Origin: Varroa destructor
Taxonomy: Eukaryota > Arthropoda > Arachnida > Mesostigmata > Varroidae
Reading direction: 5' to 3'
NCBI RefSeq assembly: GCF_002443255.2
Contig: NW_019211455.1
Span: forward strand, 51,675,220-51,739,219
Length of the DNA stretch: 64,000 nt
This document shows, one piece after another, positions 12,995 through 23,790 of the stretch. The position numbers were made by a program, and so were the translations under genes. The notes below the pieces were generated by a model. The model saw only the letters and a list, made by a program, of their open reading frames with translations, did not search any database and had not been told where the DNA came from. The stretch's first letter is position 1; each line of letters opens with the position of its first letter.

Positions 12995-13893
12995 AGCAGG
13001 CCCACACACAGGCCAGCAAATATGATCACGTAGAATATAACTTATTTGCATCTCGCAAACCGGTTGCCCTCGACAGCCTTGTAAACTAAGCGTAGTAACC
13101 CCCCTGCGGACCGTCTGAAGCACAGGTACATATATTACCTGTATATGTAGAATAAGGGAGCAGACAACGTCTGTGTATGGTCGCTAAAATCATATCACTG
13201 CTCAGCGGCTAGGAAATTACCGTAGTCCAGCCGATTGAATAATATAGCAGTGTCCGATTTTCGAACTCAATCACAGCAGTAGAAGCAGTAGAAGCACCCT
13301 AGTTTTTTACTGCGGGCATACCCCTTAGAGGCCCTAGATGGTGTGGTTTGGTTCAGTGACTAAAAAGGACGGCGGATCCGGGGTTAAGACTACGTCTGTT
13401 AGCGTTCGAAGTTGCTTCGCTGCCCGTAACGTCACGATCTCCCGGATTCTGAACTAGCAGCGTTATCGTACATAATAAGTATATAGTAATATGGTATTCG
13501 AGTGTATAAGGATGCTAACTAGCAGTCCAACATCAGCAGCGTCCACTACTTTTTTCCGCTTCAAATATATGAGCTTATTTACGTTATCTGAAGAAAGTCC
13601 TGTTATACACGATGCTATACAATATTTCTATTTATGTAAAACAGAAATACTCAGAGATATGACAGGAACGTTTAGAGATGACTAGCAGGACTCATTTCAC
13701 AACAATACCTCGGCGGTCCATGATTGCTTCTGCATTGCAGGCTGACTCATATAAGCGATAATGTAATTTTTTTTTATTGGAAATTATATATATTCTCAGC
13801 ATGTAAAGATATTTTCGCTAACGAAAAGGGAGACGCAATGATGGAATTGCATCGTAGCGGCCGGCAATTAATATCTAGGTAGATGATGTTGTC

Positions 13894-14078
13894 TCTGTGA
13901 GAGCTTAGTGGATAACGTATTTGCGTCATAATGTTAGGGACATGATGTGGTCCAGATTCAAATCCGAGCATAAACAGACGGACAACTAGATTTCAGTTCC
14001 TAGGCGACAAGAGTTAGCCGTCTGATAGAATGCCTAACGGCGATACCGAACGTAAAACATAGAGATAAAAAAAAAAAA
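13894..14078 (+). repeat. Possible tRNA-derived SINE remnant with poly-A tail
   Basis: GAGCTTAGTGGA at 13901-13912 resembles a Pol III A box. GATTCAAATCC at 13955-13965 matches 9 of 11 positions of a B box (GGTTCGANTCC). About 100 bases further on is a run of 12 A (14067-14078). The box spacing (54 bases) is about ten longer than in a simple tRNA. The T-stem pairs at only 2 of 5 positions, so this is not a functional tRNA. The head-body-poly-A order suits a tRNA-derived SINE, but I see no target-site duplication and no second copy. Confidence 0.2.
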
Positions 14079-17000
14079 CAAGAGAGAGTTAATCTAAAGT
14101 GTCTGCAATCTCCACTCAGGTGATAATGATTGATCGTAGCTTTGCAAATCGCTCTTCGGTATTTTTTTCTTTGTTAATGGCACGCTATTTACAATGCGAA
14201 TAGGTTACTCGGTGCGTATTGAAAATTTGAATCTAAATGGCATAGGTTTTTTGTTTGTAAATAATGCAGACGTTTCATAGACGATGAAAGCTGCAGTTAC
14301 GAGCGTGTAAACTGGACCGCTTAACCAGTTACCCCAATGGCAGATCATTGCGCTCGTGTCTAAAGGGAGTGAAGATTTATAACGCTGTCGATCGTTGTCT
14401 TATTGGGGCTAGTTAAAACAGCGAACAATGTTTGCGCGCAGACAACAGAACGTTGCTCCACTTCACGAAAACAAATTAACGAACTACCCCATTACAAATG
14501 CCCCAGTAATGAATCGCGCTTATGAATAAAAAACGATAACAGAACATCGAAATCTATGTAAATTTGAATGTTTTTAGGGGCGATAATTTAAATTTAATAA
14601 ACAACAATCGTTAAGTTTGAACCTACTATGTTTATGTAGCTGATATAATCTGGTAAATGAATTAGCGGGAAACAGAAGGAAATATGACCGACTTAAATGA
14701 ACGTAGAGCAATCAATCTACATAAATATGCCACTAGCAGCGTATAAGATAATCGCTCAAATATCTGCACTATAAACTAAAGACTTACGCTGCCCCTCTCT
14801 TAAACTGTACAAAATACACTTTTCATCTTCGATCCGGTCAGCTTGGACATCAGTTCATTCTTTTCAATGAAGTCGAATATTTAGGACACTTCTGTTACCG
14901 CTGTCTGATACGTTCCTAACGCTTCCGCAAAGGGAAACAGGAGGGAGGGCGTGCTCAGACGGACAGACATATTTCACTGTTACTTTTGACTCCTTTATCT
15001 GTGTTTTTTCGTTTAATTTCTCATACAACAACTGCAGATACTATATTACCGGGAAAATGTTTGGGACAGCCTGTTATAGAGCGGCACAAACCTGCGACTT
15101 ACGACCTGAAAGCCTGTGTTTACCCGAGGGACCTGTTTTTCTTTTTCACCGAAACGGAAAGAGGTAGAAGCCGCAAAATCTATCAGCGTATACATATACC
15201 CGAATGTGTCGAAGATTCTACACCAACAGCGATCTGCTCTAACTGCAAGGACCGCCGTCGAATAGACAACAGACGTCGCTGATCATAATGGTACCCGGCG
15301 ATTTTTTATTTGTCAGGCTTTCCCATGAAGGACAACACTGAGAATACACCTCACCTTAATCGTTCTGTATTCTATTGTAAACCCCTTTTTCCGTGATAGG
15401 GAGACGCCTGGCTTTTGCTCCATTTATTCGCTTCTTTCAATTCGCATATAAGCTTTCTCACCTTTTTTGTTTATGGAAAATAACGCCGACTAGATGGAGC
15501 AATCACCCGTAGCTAATTACTCGCTGCATTTACATTGTGATGAGGCCCAACCAGTCGCAGTATAGCCAAGGTAGAACTTTGGCGCTGGCAATCGCAATCG
15601 CACGATTCCGTGGTAAAATTTCACAGCGTTGTATTGGGTATCCATGAGACAAATGTTATATTGCTGATGATGTTATGAGGCCGTCGTACGCGACCAGAGC
15701 GTCATCCCTGCGACGCTGTGGCCGGCAGTCTAACCAAGATGTGCTGCCGGTTACGAGATCTAGACCACTCTATTGGATCTGCGTTCTGCTATCTGTCATC
15801 GGCCTCGAGCGCTCGGCTGAGAAAGGCGCTACTGGAAGGGTACCAATAGGGAAGAGACGGAACAGTGGCGTCTTAGTTAGATTAGCTGAATTTAACAAAA
15901 TCCGACGTGTTGTCAGTTAACGCCGACCCCGCGGTGTATCGTCAGAGAATTCGGTTCGTATAACGACGACGGGTCGTAGCTGGCCCCTCTTTTAGCATGA
16001 TCTTGACAGAAATATAGCGTTTCTCTTCTTGGGCTCAATATGGAGTTCATAACTCATTTACACGATATTGGCATGCACCCAGCAAGGTACGGATGTGTTT
16101 TATTATAGTAGTTCACACTGGTGGGGGTAGCGCACATTATAGCGAACCCCTGTGTACTGCGCGCATTTTCAAATCGGTTTGTCAGAGACTTCGGTTGTCG
16201 ATTGTGAACTTCAGCAAAAAGAAAGCGAATTAGATTATTTGCCATCCGATTATAGAAGCCAAACACATTGTCCGATCGAATTTTACAGCGGAAAGGAGTG
16301 ACAGAAAGCGTAAGAAAGAAAAAAAAAAGCAAATAATCCGAATCTACAAAACGTATCTGAGCTACTAGACGAAGAACACTTTATACATACCAATCAAGTC
16401 ATACGCTTTCAAAATCTGCACCCCGCTATGGTGACGCTAGCCTTACTATCGAAATGCGGGAGTCAGGTCGCATCGTCGACGCATTTGTGGCTGTTGATTT
16501 TCGCTTTTCTCAATGTGGGCTTACGCCATCGAACACTAAACACTCAGATGATGATGAAGCGTCAAGCGAACGAAGGCTTTCGATTCAGCGCAGAGCGACC
16601 CAACAAACGGTGGCTGTGTCATTACTAGGGGCGCGCGCGCGCGCGCACGCACGCACGCACGCGCACGGCTTGTCGATGCTTCGGTCCGTTGTGTTTGCGT
16701 ACAGTTAGTGGCGTTAGCGGTTGAAAAACGTCGCTGCTGTCATGGCAGAGCGATGCTACGCGTTTTGGCCAGGGACCCGACGTCACTAACTACTTTTACC
16801 ATTATTATAACCCGTGCTAACTATTACTGGCGGTAGCAGTCATAGAACTACAACAGGTATGTTGTAGTAGTCATGAAGAAAATTCAATTTTGATAAAAGC
16901 CAATGTCACCAATGGCGGCGATGCTTGGTCCTGTGTGTTGAGCCAGAGCGGGTAAGCGGTAGCAATAGTCTGCCTGCGCAGTTAATTTTAGTGGTAAACG

Positions 17001-18443
17001 TAAAGCTACTAAAAACTGTGACCTCTGAAATATCCACCAGCTTGTACATATATATATATGTTAACGATAACGTTGCTGCTTCTGCTGGGTCTGCGATGAC
17101 TATTGTGCTTATTTCCGTTTAAGTGATTGACGATTCGAACATTGTTGGGCCTACCTGGAAATCGCAATCCGAGCTACTTCCTGCGGACAGCAAATCTACT
17201 TGCGTGTGTTTATACGCGCCTAAGGCACTGCCGACAAAAGCAAGCGACCGAGCCTCGATTTCTGTGGTGCATGAAACGGCAGCCTTTTACGCGCAATGCA
17301 CTCTTCTGCTGCGTCAGCTACCACCCACGCTGCTGTCGCCGCTACAGGACAACGAGGGCGAGCCTAGAAAACGATTAGCAAGGGAGGCGGTACTCCGGTA
17401 GTCGTCCAGTAGACTATCGATGGAGCGGTAGGGGGCAACGGTGAAGTTAACAACAGGACTACAACTACGGCGGCAATAGGAAGATCGGTAAAATCACACT
17501 GTATTCTCCATAAATAATATCATAGCTTTGCCTTCCGCATGCTGTAACGGTTGTAACCGATGACTGACTATAAAGATGCTGCCAGTAAACCAGAACTGTC
17601 CCTTTTTAGAGTCACCTCTCAATGATCCTACCTTCTGTATGTCCTAATGCTGCATTTTAGTCTTTATTCTGACATCGAAAGTGCGCTTTAAGTGTGTAAC
17701 GTGGAGTAATCAAAATGGCGGCTACCTTTTGCTGGAGGAGACAGGGATAGGGGGTACCTTCGCAAACTGACATACGTATCGAACGCACAAATGTAATCTT
17801 ATAGAAACACACATGTACACACAAACGGGCACATAGCGTTTGGGAATAAGACAAATTGGAAGTAACGGGAGAGCGACTCCCGGAGCTGCATCGACAGAGG
17901 ATGGCCGAGTGCGAATTCTGTGTGTAAAGCCTGATGGCCTAAACGGTTGACTGAACTTCACTCCGATAGGGCAAGGACCTTTTTAAGGGCGTATGTGGTA
18001 CATTTCGCACAAATATTCGGAGTCGATGCCTTTGATCCTCTGCGAAAAGCAAGCCAACAAAGCTGCTGTTATATCATAGAGTATCATAGAAAAGCTGCGT
18101 GAGCTGGTGAGTGGACTCATGTAAATTGTCGGGAAGATTACATTTCTAAAGAGAGCTTTATTGTCAAGTCCCGCCTAAAATTGACTATGTACCACTAAAT
18201 GTATTAAGTGTGAATAATTGAAAATATATTAAAGAATGTGTTTGTAAAAAAACAATTGAGTAATCTAGAAAGCATCGTAGCATCAATCTGACTACGGAAC
18301 AATAATTTAACACTTCGTAGAGATCCACCGAAATCATCGGTTTCCCGATACGTCAGCGTCCTAGGCAGACTTGCTCTCGTAATGTCAAAGGTTAGAAGCT
18401 GGATTTTATGTGCCCTGAGGGACATACAGAAGAGGTGCGAAAA
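14079..18443. other. Gene-free stretch
   Basis: Contains only the GC/CGCA tract (16630-16666), a short TA run near 17047-17059 and short frames of at most 98 codons without recognisable domains. Confidence 0.55.
16630..16666. repeat. Alternating GC then CGCA microsatellite
   Basis: Eight GC copies pass directly into CGCA copies and end GCGCAC. The alternating purine-pyrimidine order is the type known to adopt Z-DNA. An 84-codon plus-strand frame (16454-16708) reads through it as Ala-Arg-His repeats, but that frame shows no other support. Confidence 0.95.
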
Positions 18444-18487
18444 GAGCCGAAGCCCCTCCGATTACTTCACCGGAGGGGCTTCGGCTC
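18444..18487. repeat. 17-bp perfect GC-rich inverted repeat (hairpin)
   Basis: The left arm 18444-18460 reads GAGCCGAAGCCCCTCCG and the right arm 18471-18487 is its exact reverse complement. The spacer is ten bases (ATTACTTCAC). The arms do not extend beyond these limits. The GC-rich arms stand out from the AT-leaning flanks. As RNA it would fold into a very stable stem, but the arms are short for a microRNA precursor and no flanking gene suggests a terminator. It may be a mini foldback element or a structured RNA motif; the function is unknown. Confidence 0.85.
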
Positions 18488-20257
18488 GTAATGGCTCCGG
18501 TGCTCGACGGTTTTCAAGGCCTGACCCATAGGTAAAAATCAGCTTTGAATTGAAGTTCATTAATTTTGATAGTTTCGCGATGAAAGGAATTTGCATGTTA
18601 CCGCTTCCTATCTTACTGATGGCATCCTACTTCTGAAGTTTCAAACCGCATTTATTATCCTCTTATCGATCTGCCAATTTTTGGAGAAGGCTTTCGAGGC
18701 GACTTTGCTGCAAAGCCCGCCTGTTGCTCATCTGGCGATAAGATTCCAGCGGGGCAAAACATTACTTGTCGTGAAGCTCAATCGACTGTAGTCCGGCGCA
18801 AAGCTAACATGGTGCGAGGTAACAAGTGAGTTCAACTTTTCCGTAACGAAATGGACCCAGAAATCAGTGAACGCTGCCTGCGTAAACAAACTTCAAATGA
18901 TGGTAATCAAAGCCAACCGAACAGTCGACAAGTACGCGTTGTGACGCCGGTCGTCAAGAGCTAAAATACAAACCAAAGATGCAGAGCAAGTCGCGATACG
19001 GCTGCTGTTATCGTCACTTCACAAGACCGAGCGAACAGACGGACGAACAGGCAAGATCGAGAAATCAAGACAAAGAAACTGGAATAATCTACGGGGCAGC
19101 GATCGAAGGAACGATGGCAGCGGGTGACGAAGACCGGGCAGCGTTCCGATGTTAGGCTGACCGACAACGAAGCTTCACATGATTTGGCAGCTTAGGACCC
19201 GCAAACCAGCCTTCACATGAGTCTACTTTAGCAACGAGTCGTTGACAGAATCAGAACGGAGGTAAAGGCAGAAAACTATTGATGTCAGAAAGAAAACGAA
19301 TATCTTTTTGCTCAAAGATTTACAAATCGCGACAAACTCCTATGTGAGCCATTACTAGATGGCACGGAGCATCGTCATCGACCGCTACGCACGTTTTTCA
19401 CCGCGATGTACGACGTTATACATCGAAACTCTGAAACCCATATTTCTCTCCGGCTCCTATCAATATCACATGATCCCTACTGCTTGACCCTTATGCGTAT
19501 GCGTATGCCAATAGTACCCTGAATGGAACCAACCGAAATAAAGCAGCTAACAAATACAATACGATGGCTGCAAAATGAAATAACAAAAAAAAACAACAAC
19601 AAACAAAAAAGAGTTAGCAAAAAATATTTAAGTGACGACAGCGTTAGTCATATTAATAACGATTTGTGTTTTTGATTTCCAGAGATACGGCTTTATCGAT
19701 ATTTCGATCGATGCAGAGCATCGTGTTAGGAAGAGGCTGCGGAAGTAGTGTTATGTGAACTTTCTAGCTGGTAAGACGATTTTATATGTCTGAGGGGCAG
19801 AAAACAAACAATTCAAATAAAAAATGCCCTTTATCATCCGCTGATCGTGCCACCTTTTGCATAGCGGAATCTCTGGCCACACAAAGCATACAATACAGTT
19901 TAGGTGTTTAAAGAGACCACTTTTTTGTTAGCCATCTCGCTAACCATTATTATTATTTTCCAAGCCTGCGAATCCTATAGTGTCGGTCGCTGTACATTTA
20001 ACGTATATGCAGGAATATCTAATCTCTGTGGGCGGTCGGCTCGCGCAGTAACAGATGAAGGCTGGAAGCGGCGGTGAGCACAATTCGATGCGATACGATA
20101 TAAGTCGAAGCGATGGCCATGGCAGAACATGGTGCCGATCGCGCACAGGCTGCCGGACGGCACAGCGGAGCGGCAACATGGCGGCATTGGACGTCCACAT
20201 CAACCGAAGCGGAGCGCCCAATCGTTGTGGTTTCGACTAGCAATAGACTATGAAGAA

Positions 20258-20319
20258 GGGGGGGGGGAGGGGGGCAAGATTGGAAGGAGGCAATGGGGTA
20301 TGATAGGGGTTTGGGGAGG
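20258..20319 (+). repeat. G-run cluster, potential G-quadruplex
   Basis: Ten G (20258-20267) and six G (20269-20274) are followed by G4 runs at 20295-20298, 20306-20309 and 20313-20316. The spacing of the last three with the earlier runs suits G-quadruplex formation on the plus strand. Confidence 0.75.
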
Positions 20320-21329
20320 TCAGAATGATGCCTCAACGGAACTGTACCATGCACAATAGTAGAACAGTGGCAGAAACAGGAGAATTCAGCGGGTGAAGTT
20401 CGGCGCAGCGTGATGCACGCCAGCCAGGCGTGCCACCCGCAAGGCCATCTATGGCTATCGTGTCCACTACCGCTTGCTGCACTTGCGCACTCTACTACCA
20501 GTCAGTCTATTTTTGTTTCTAATGCCGGCCGATGCTGCTAGTTCCTGACGGATTCCAAGAGCCGCTTGGCTGACTATTGTAGCTTGTGGCGCGCGACCGA
20601 CTTATCGCAGCGAAACGAATGGGCTTGACGTAGTACGTCTGCGCTGACGGAGCGGACAGCGCTCGTGGCTCTTATGTGTAGAAACAAGGGGGAAAAAAGA
20701 TAGGGGTCACACTTAGGCGAAGCGACGCGCTACTCCATTGATGCCTTTCCATATTTCCTAACAGTACCACCCCGATACGGTTGATCAGTCTTATTCGGCA
20801 ATGCTGGACCTTTATAGTATTTTAGTTTGCAAAACGTGCAACTCCTACATCTTTAACGGATCGTCGCCATGCAACGGGTAAGCAACGAACGGCAAACTGA
20901 ATATCATGCTTGGCATAAGCGGATATGTTTGTGGTCTTTGTGTAACAATAAGTAAAGGAAACCGTATAATCGGAGATCGTAAAAAATCTAGCTAAAAATT
21001 ACAACTGTCTCTTGTCTATTTTTGAGCCGATCGACACGCTTATAGGTTAGCGGACGATATTTCCACTGAACAGAAGCATACTATTGAAACAGGCTACGAA
21101 TCATCGTTGTGAAGCATCTCAAAGCGGCGGTCGATTGCAGACTTTCCTCACGTGTCTATGGCACCGTCGGAATCATTAGTTCTGATTAAAGTAACCGTCT
21201 AATGATCGTTTGTTTTTTTGGTAAAAGCGAAGAGCTTTTTCATCGGGTGTCAACTTCTACCTCCGTCGACGATTCGACCAATCAGCCTGCTTCGAAATCA
21301 CGTTGTTTTGACTATCCTTCCAACGCGGT

Positions 21330-21334
<5 letters not shown>

Positions 21335-21364
<30 letters not shown>
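21335..21364. repeat. CTG trinucleotide repeat
   Basis: Ten uninterrupted CTG copies. A plus-strand frame across it gives Leu or Ala runs, with no gene context. Confidence 0.97.
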
Positions 21365-21366
<2 letters not shown>

Positions 21367-22012
21367 GGCGGTTTCCTCCCAAGGTCAGCCATTATTCAGC
21401 TGCATAGCAACTTACTACTGACTGTCGCTACCGCTACTAGTACCCCTATAGCCGATGGACACACTGACGGTATCTTCTACGTATGTATACATGCATACGT
21501 CTATATCTAGACGTTTCATGTCGGCTGGTCATGCTCGCTGTGCATCATCTGGCGCTAGCATGAATGGGCAGTGGCAGTCATTTGAACAAGGCAAAGCTCT
21601 GATGGTAGCGACTTTTCGTTGACGTTCGTTTAATTTTTGCCGTTGCATAGTTTCGTTCTGCTGTCGTCATTTTGCATCGCTTGCAGAGCGGCGGGTTCCC
21701 GATTGTCGCGTACATCGGGCCATCTGTTGTATTTCGAAGTTAGCTATTGATTCGAAACTTGTAAAAGGCTAGAAATTCTGTAAATCGAGCGAAGGATTCG
21801 TTTCTTAGCAGTCTCCTCTTTGCGCAAATTATGGATGTTTCGCCGTTTCGTCTTACCTCCACTGTTTCTTACTGCTGTCGTCGTTACTGATACTTCCTTT
21901 GCCCCTGTGCACGTCGAACGCACTCCACCGCAAGATAACTAGAAACACTAGTCAGCGGCAAAATGCTGATGATGTTTGTTAGTAATAAGCCAAGAGCAAA
22001 TGAACGGACAGA

Positions 22013-22560
22013 ATGCTGCCAGTGTCCCTTCTGCTGCTACAGTGGCAACTACCTCCGTCGGAGTGCTGCGAGGGCCTTCCTAGCGCGACTGGCTTAGCTA
22101 TAACCGACCGACCGTGCTGCTGCTGCTGCTGCTGCTGCCATGAGTACAGCCAGTTCATTGGGCTACTACAGGTCGCCGTAGGACCACTGCAGATTGCTGT
22201 TGCTACTGCCTGCTACCGCTGTTGCTGCGTTGCCTCTCCTAGAACCGCGGTGCCAACGGTATCCGCTGCTGTGGTGATGACCGCCGCTTCGTTTATGGCA
22301 GCAACAGCAGCGGCAGCGGCGACGGCGGCAAGGCAGCGACAAGCTTCCAGTAAACGGACTGGTGATGGTGGTCGCCGGCGACTGCGCTGAGCACCGCCGC
22401 TCGCTGTATCTATCGCTCTCGCTTTGCTTTTGCCGTCGCCGTTGTTGCTGTCGTCGGTAGCGTTGCCGTCGCAGCGGCGCCATCAGCAGCAAGCAGCCAT
22501 CCGACGCGGTGGCGCTGCTAGGGCTATGAACGGACGCCAGTAGTTAGTCGGTGAGCGCCG
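22013..22560. other. GC-rich island with CTG/GCA/GGC-type triplets
   Basis: This block is clearly richer in G and C than its flanks. It holds eight TGC copies at 22115-22138 and a GCA/GCG-rich stretch around 22300-22340. Frames on both strands (to 125 codons) are open but are low-complexity Cys, Ala, Arg or Ser runs that the triplets produce in any frame. It could be a promoter or 5' exon region of a gene with amino-acid runs, but I see no defined exon. Confidence 0.5.
22115..22138. repeat. TGC trinucleotide repeat
   Basis: Eight uninterrupted copies inside the GC-rich island. Confidence 0.97.
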
Positions 22561-23763
22561 GTCGTAGGGTGAACATCGTGCGCAACAGTCCGTGCTCCAA
22601 TAGCGAGTAAGGGATACACGCGGCAGTGGAAGTAGCCTACGAAAAGTAGAGTTTTCTCAAAAGAATAACAACAATGTTAAAGACATCGTACCGAGATAGA
22701 CGGACAAGCACATGCTAGTACATCTGTCAGAACGAGCAAAGGTGAACGGGTTGACTGCCCGGCCACTTGTCGAATTGAATCCGCAGCGTTTAAGCAACAA
22801 ACTGGGAGAGAGCATTGCAGGTTGTGGTGCAATAGGGCATACAGGAGAAGCACGACACTTTTGCTAATAGATTGCAGTTATTTTTGAAGTCCTTTAAGAA
22901 CGTGGAAGAGCCTCTTCGTCCGTGACCGAAGACCGAAGCGGGCCCCGACTAAATCGCAGGTGCCCCGATACGCATATCAGCGAAATCATCGAACCCACAA
23001 TCTCGATAAGACTTCGACTCACACGGAAAAGTACTTTTCGTTAACGTGTCGTTTATATTAAGTGGCTGATGTTCATATCGTGCTTGGTGTAGTTATGTTC
23101 GTCCATCCGTCCGCCCGTCTTCAAGAGAGAAGTCTTTAACGATGTAGATCAACGAGTTCGGCACTTTTAGACAGGAACGACAGAAGGCGGGAATGGAAGT
23201 CAATGTAAATTGTAACCGTGAATTAGCGCTTCCTTATTTGCCGTCAAAAAGCAACAAATCAGAGTGTTTTTTCGAACGTGCGCGACGGTAATCGACAGAC
23301 GTGCATGTAATAACATTCAGTCGCAGCATTAATTGGCTTACAAGTTTTTTACAAGTGAAGCACACACACGGGGAGAAAAAGGAAACAGTATAGTAGAGAA
23401 ATTCTACTGAATTTCGATCGATCCTCTGATGAAAAAAAAAGGATTAATAAAGGGCAATTACTGCAACCTGAGATCTTGAACGCCTTGTTAGTGCGTGCAG
23501 ACAGAATCAAGGAATAGTGCGTGTGGATTTCTCTTGCATTGTGTAGACACTACCCGAAAGCCTTTCGTAAGAAGTCTACCTTATCAGCCAGGCTTCGTAC
23601 GTCACTCCTCCTACAAAGAACAGCACTGAATTTTAATTAAGCTCAACGCCGCCGCAACTTAGCGTTATGGCCGAAACCAGGATACAGGTGGTAGGTGTCT
23701 AAAGTGTTCGCAATAATGTCCCATGAGCATAGGATATTTTACTGCCCGCCACACTTTGGACAC

Positions 23764-23790
23764 TATATATATATATATATATGTGTGTGT
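23764..23790. repeat. Compound TA/GT microsatellite
   Basis: About nine TA copies are followed by four GT copies. Confidence 0.95.

Larger units (their letters stand above)
9961..13893. other. Gene-free stretch
   Basis: Holds the TTAGACC motif cluster, an AGATAGATA run near 10167-10187 and a GGAC repeat. Frames at 10871-11375 minus overlap each other in three frames and show no domain. A plus-strand frame at 12104-12343 has mixed composition but begins with TTG and has no supported splice sites. Confidence 0.55.
18488..22012. other. Gene-free stretch
   Basis: Holds three TATGCG-like copies near 19494-19510, the G-run cluster and the CTG repeat. Several overlapping frames near 19940-20360 occur on both strands in moderately GC-rich sequence, and none shows a domain. 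Confidence 0.5.

Noticed and set aside
22013..22492. Cys-, Ala- and Arg-rich frames on both strands
   Set aside because: Produced in any reading frame by CTG/GCA/GGC triplets; mirror frames are open on the two strands.
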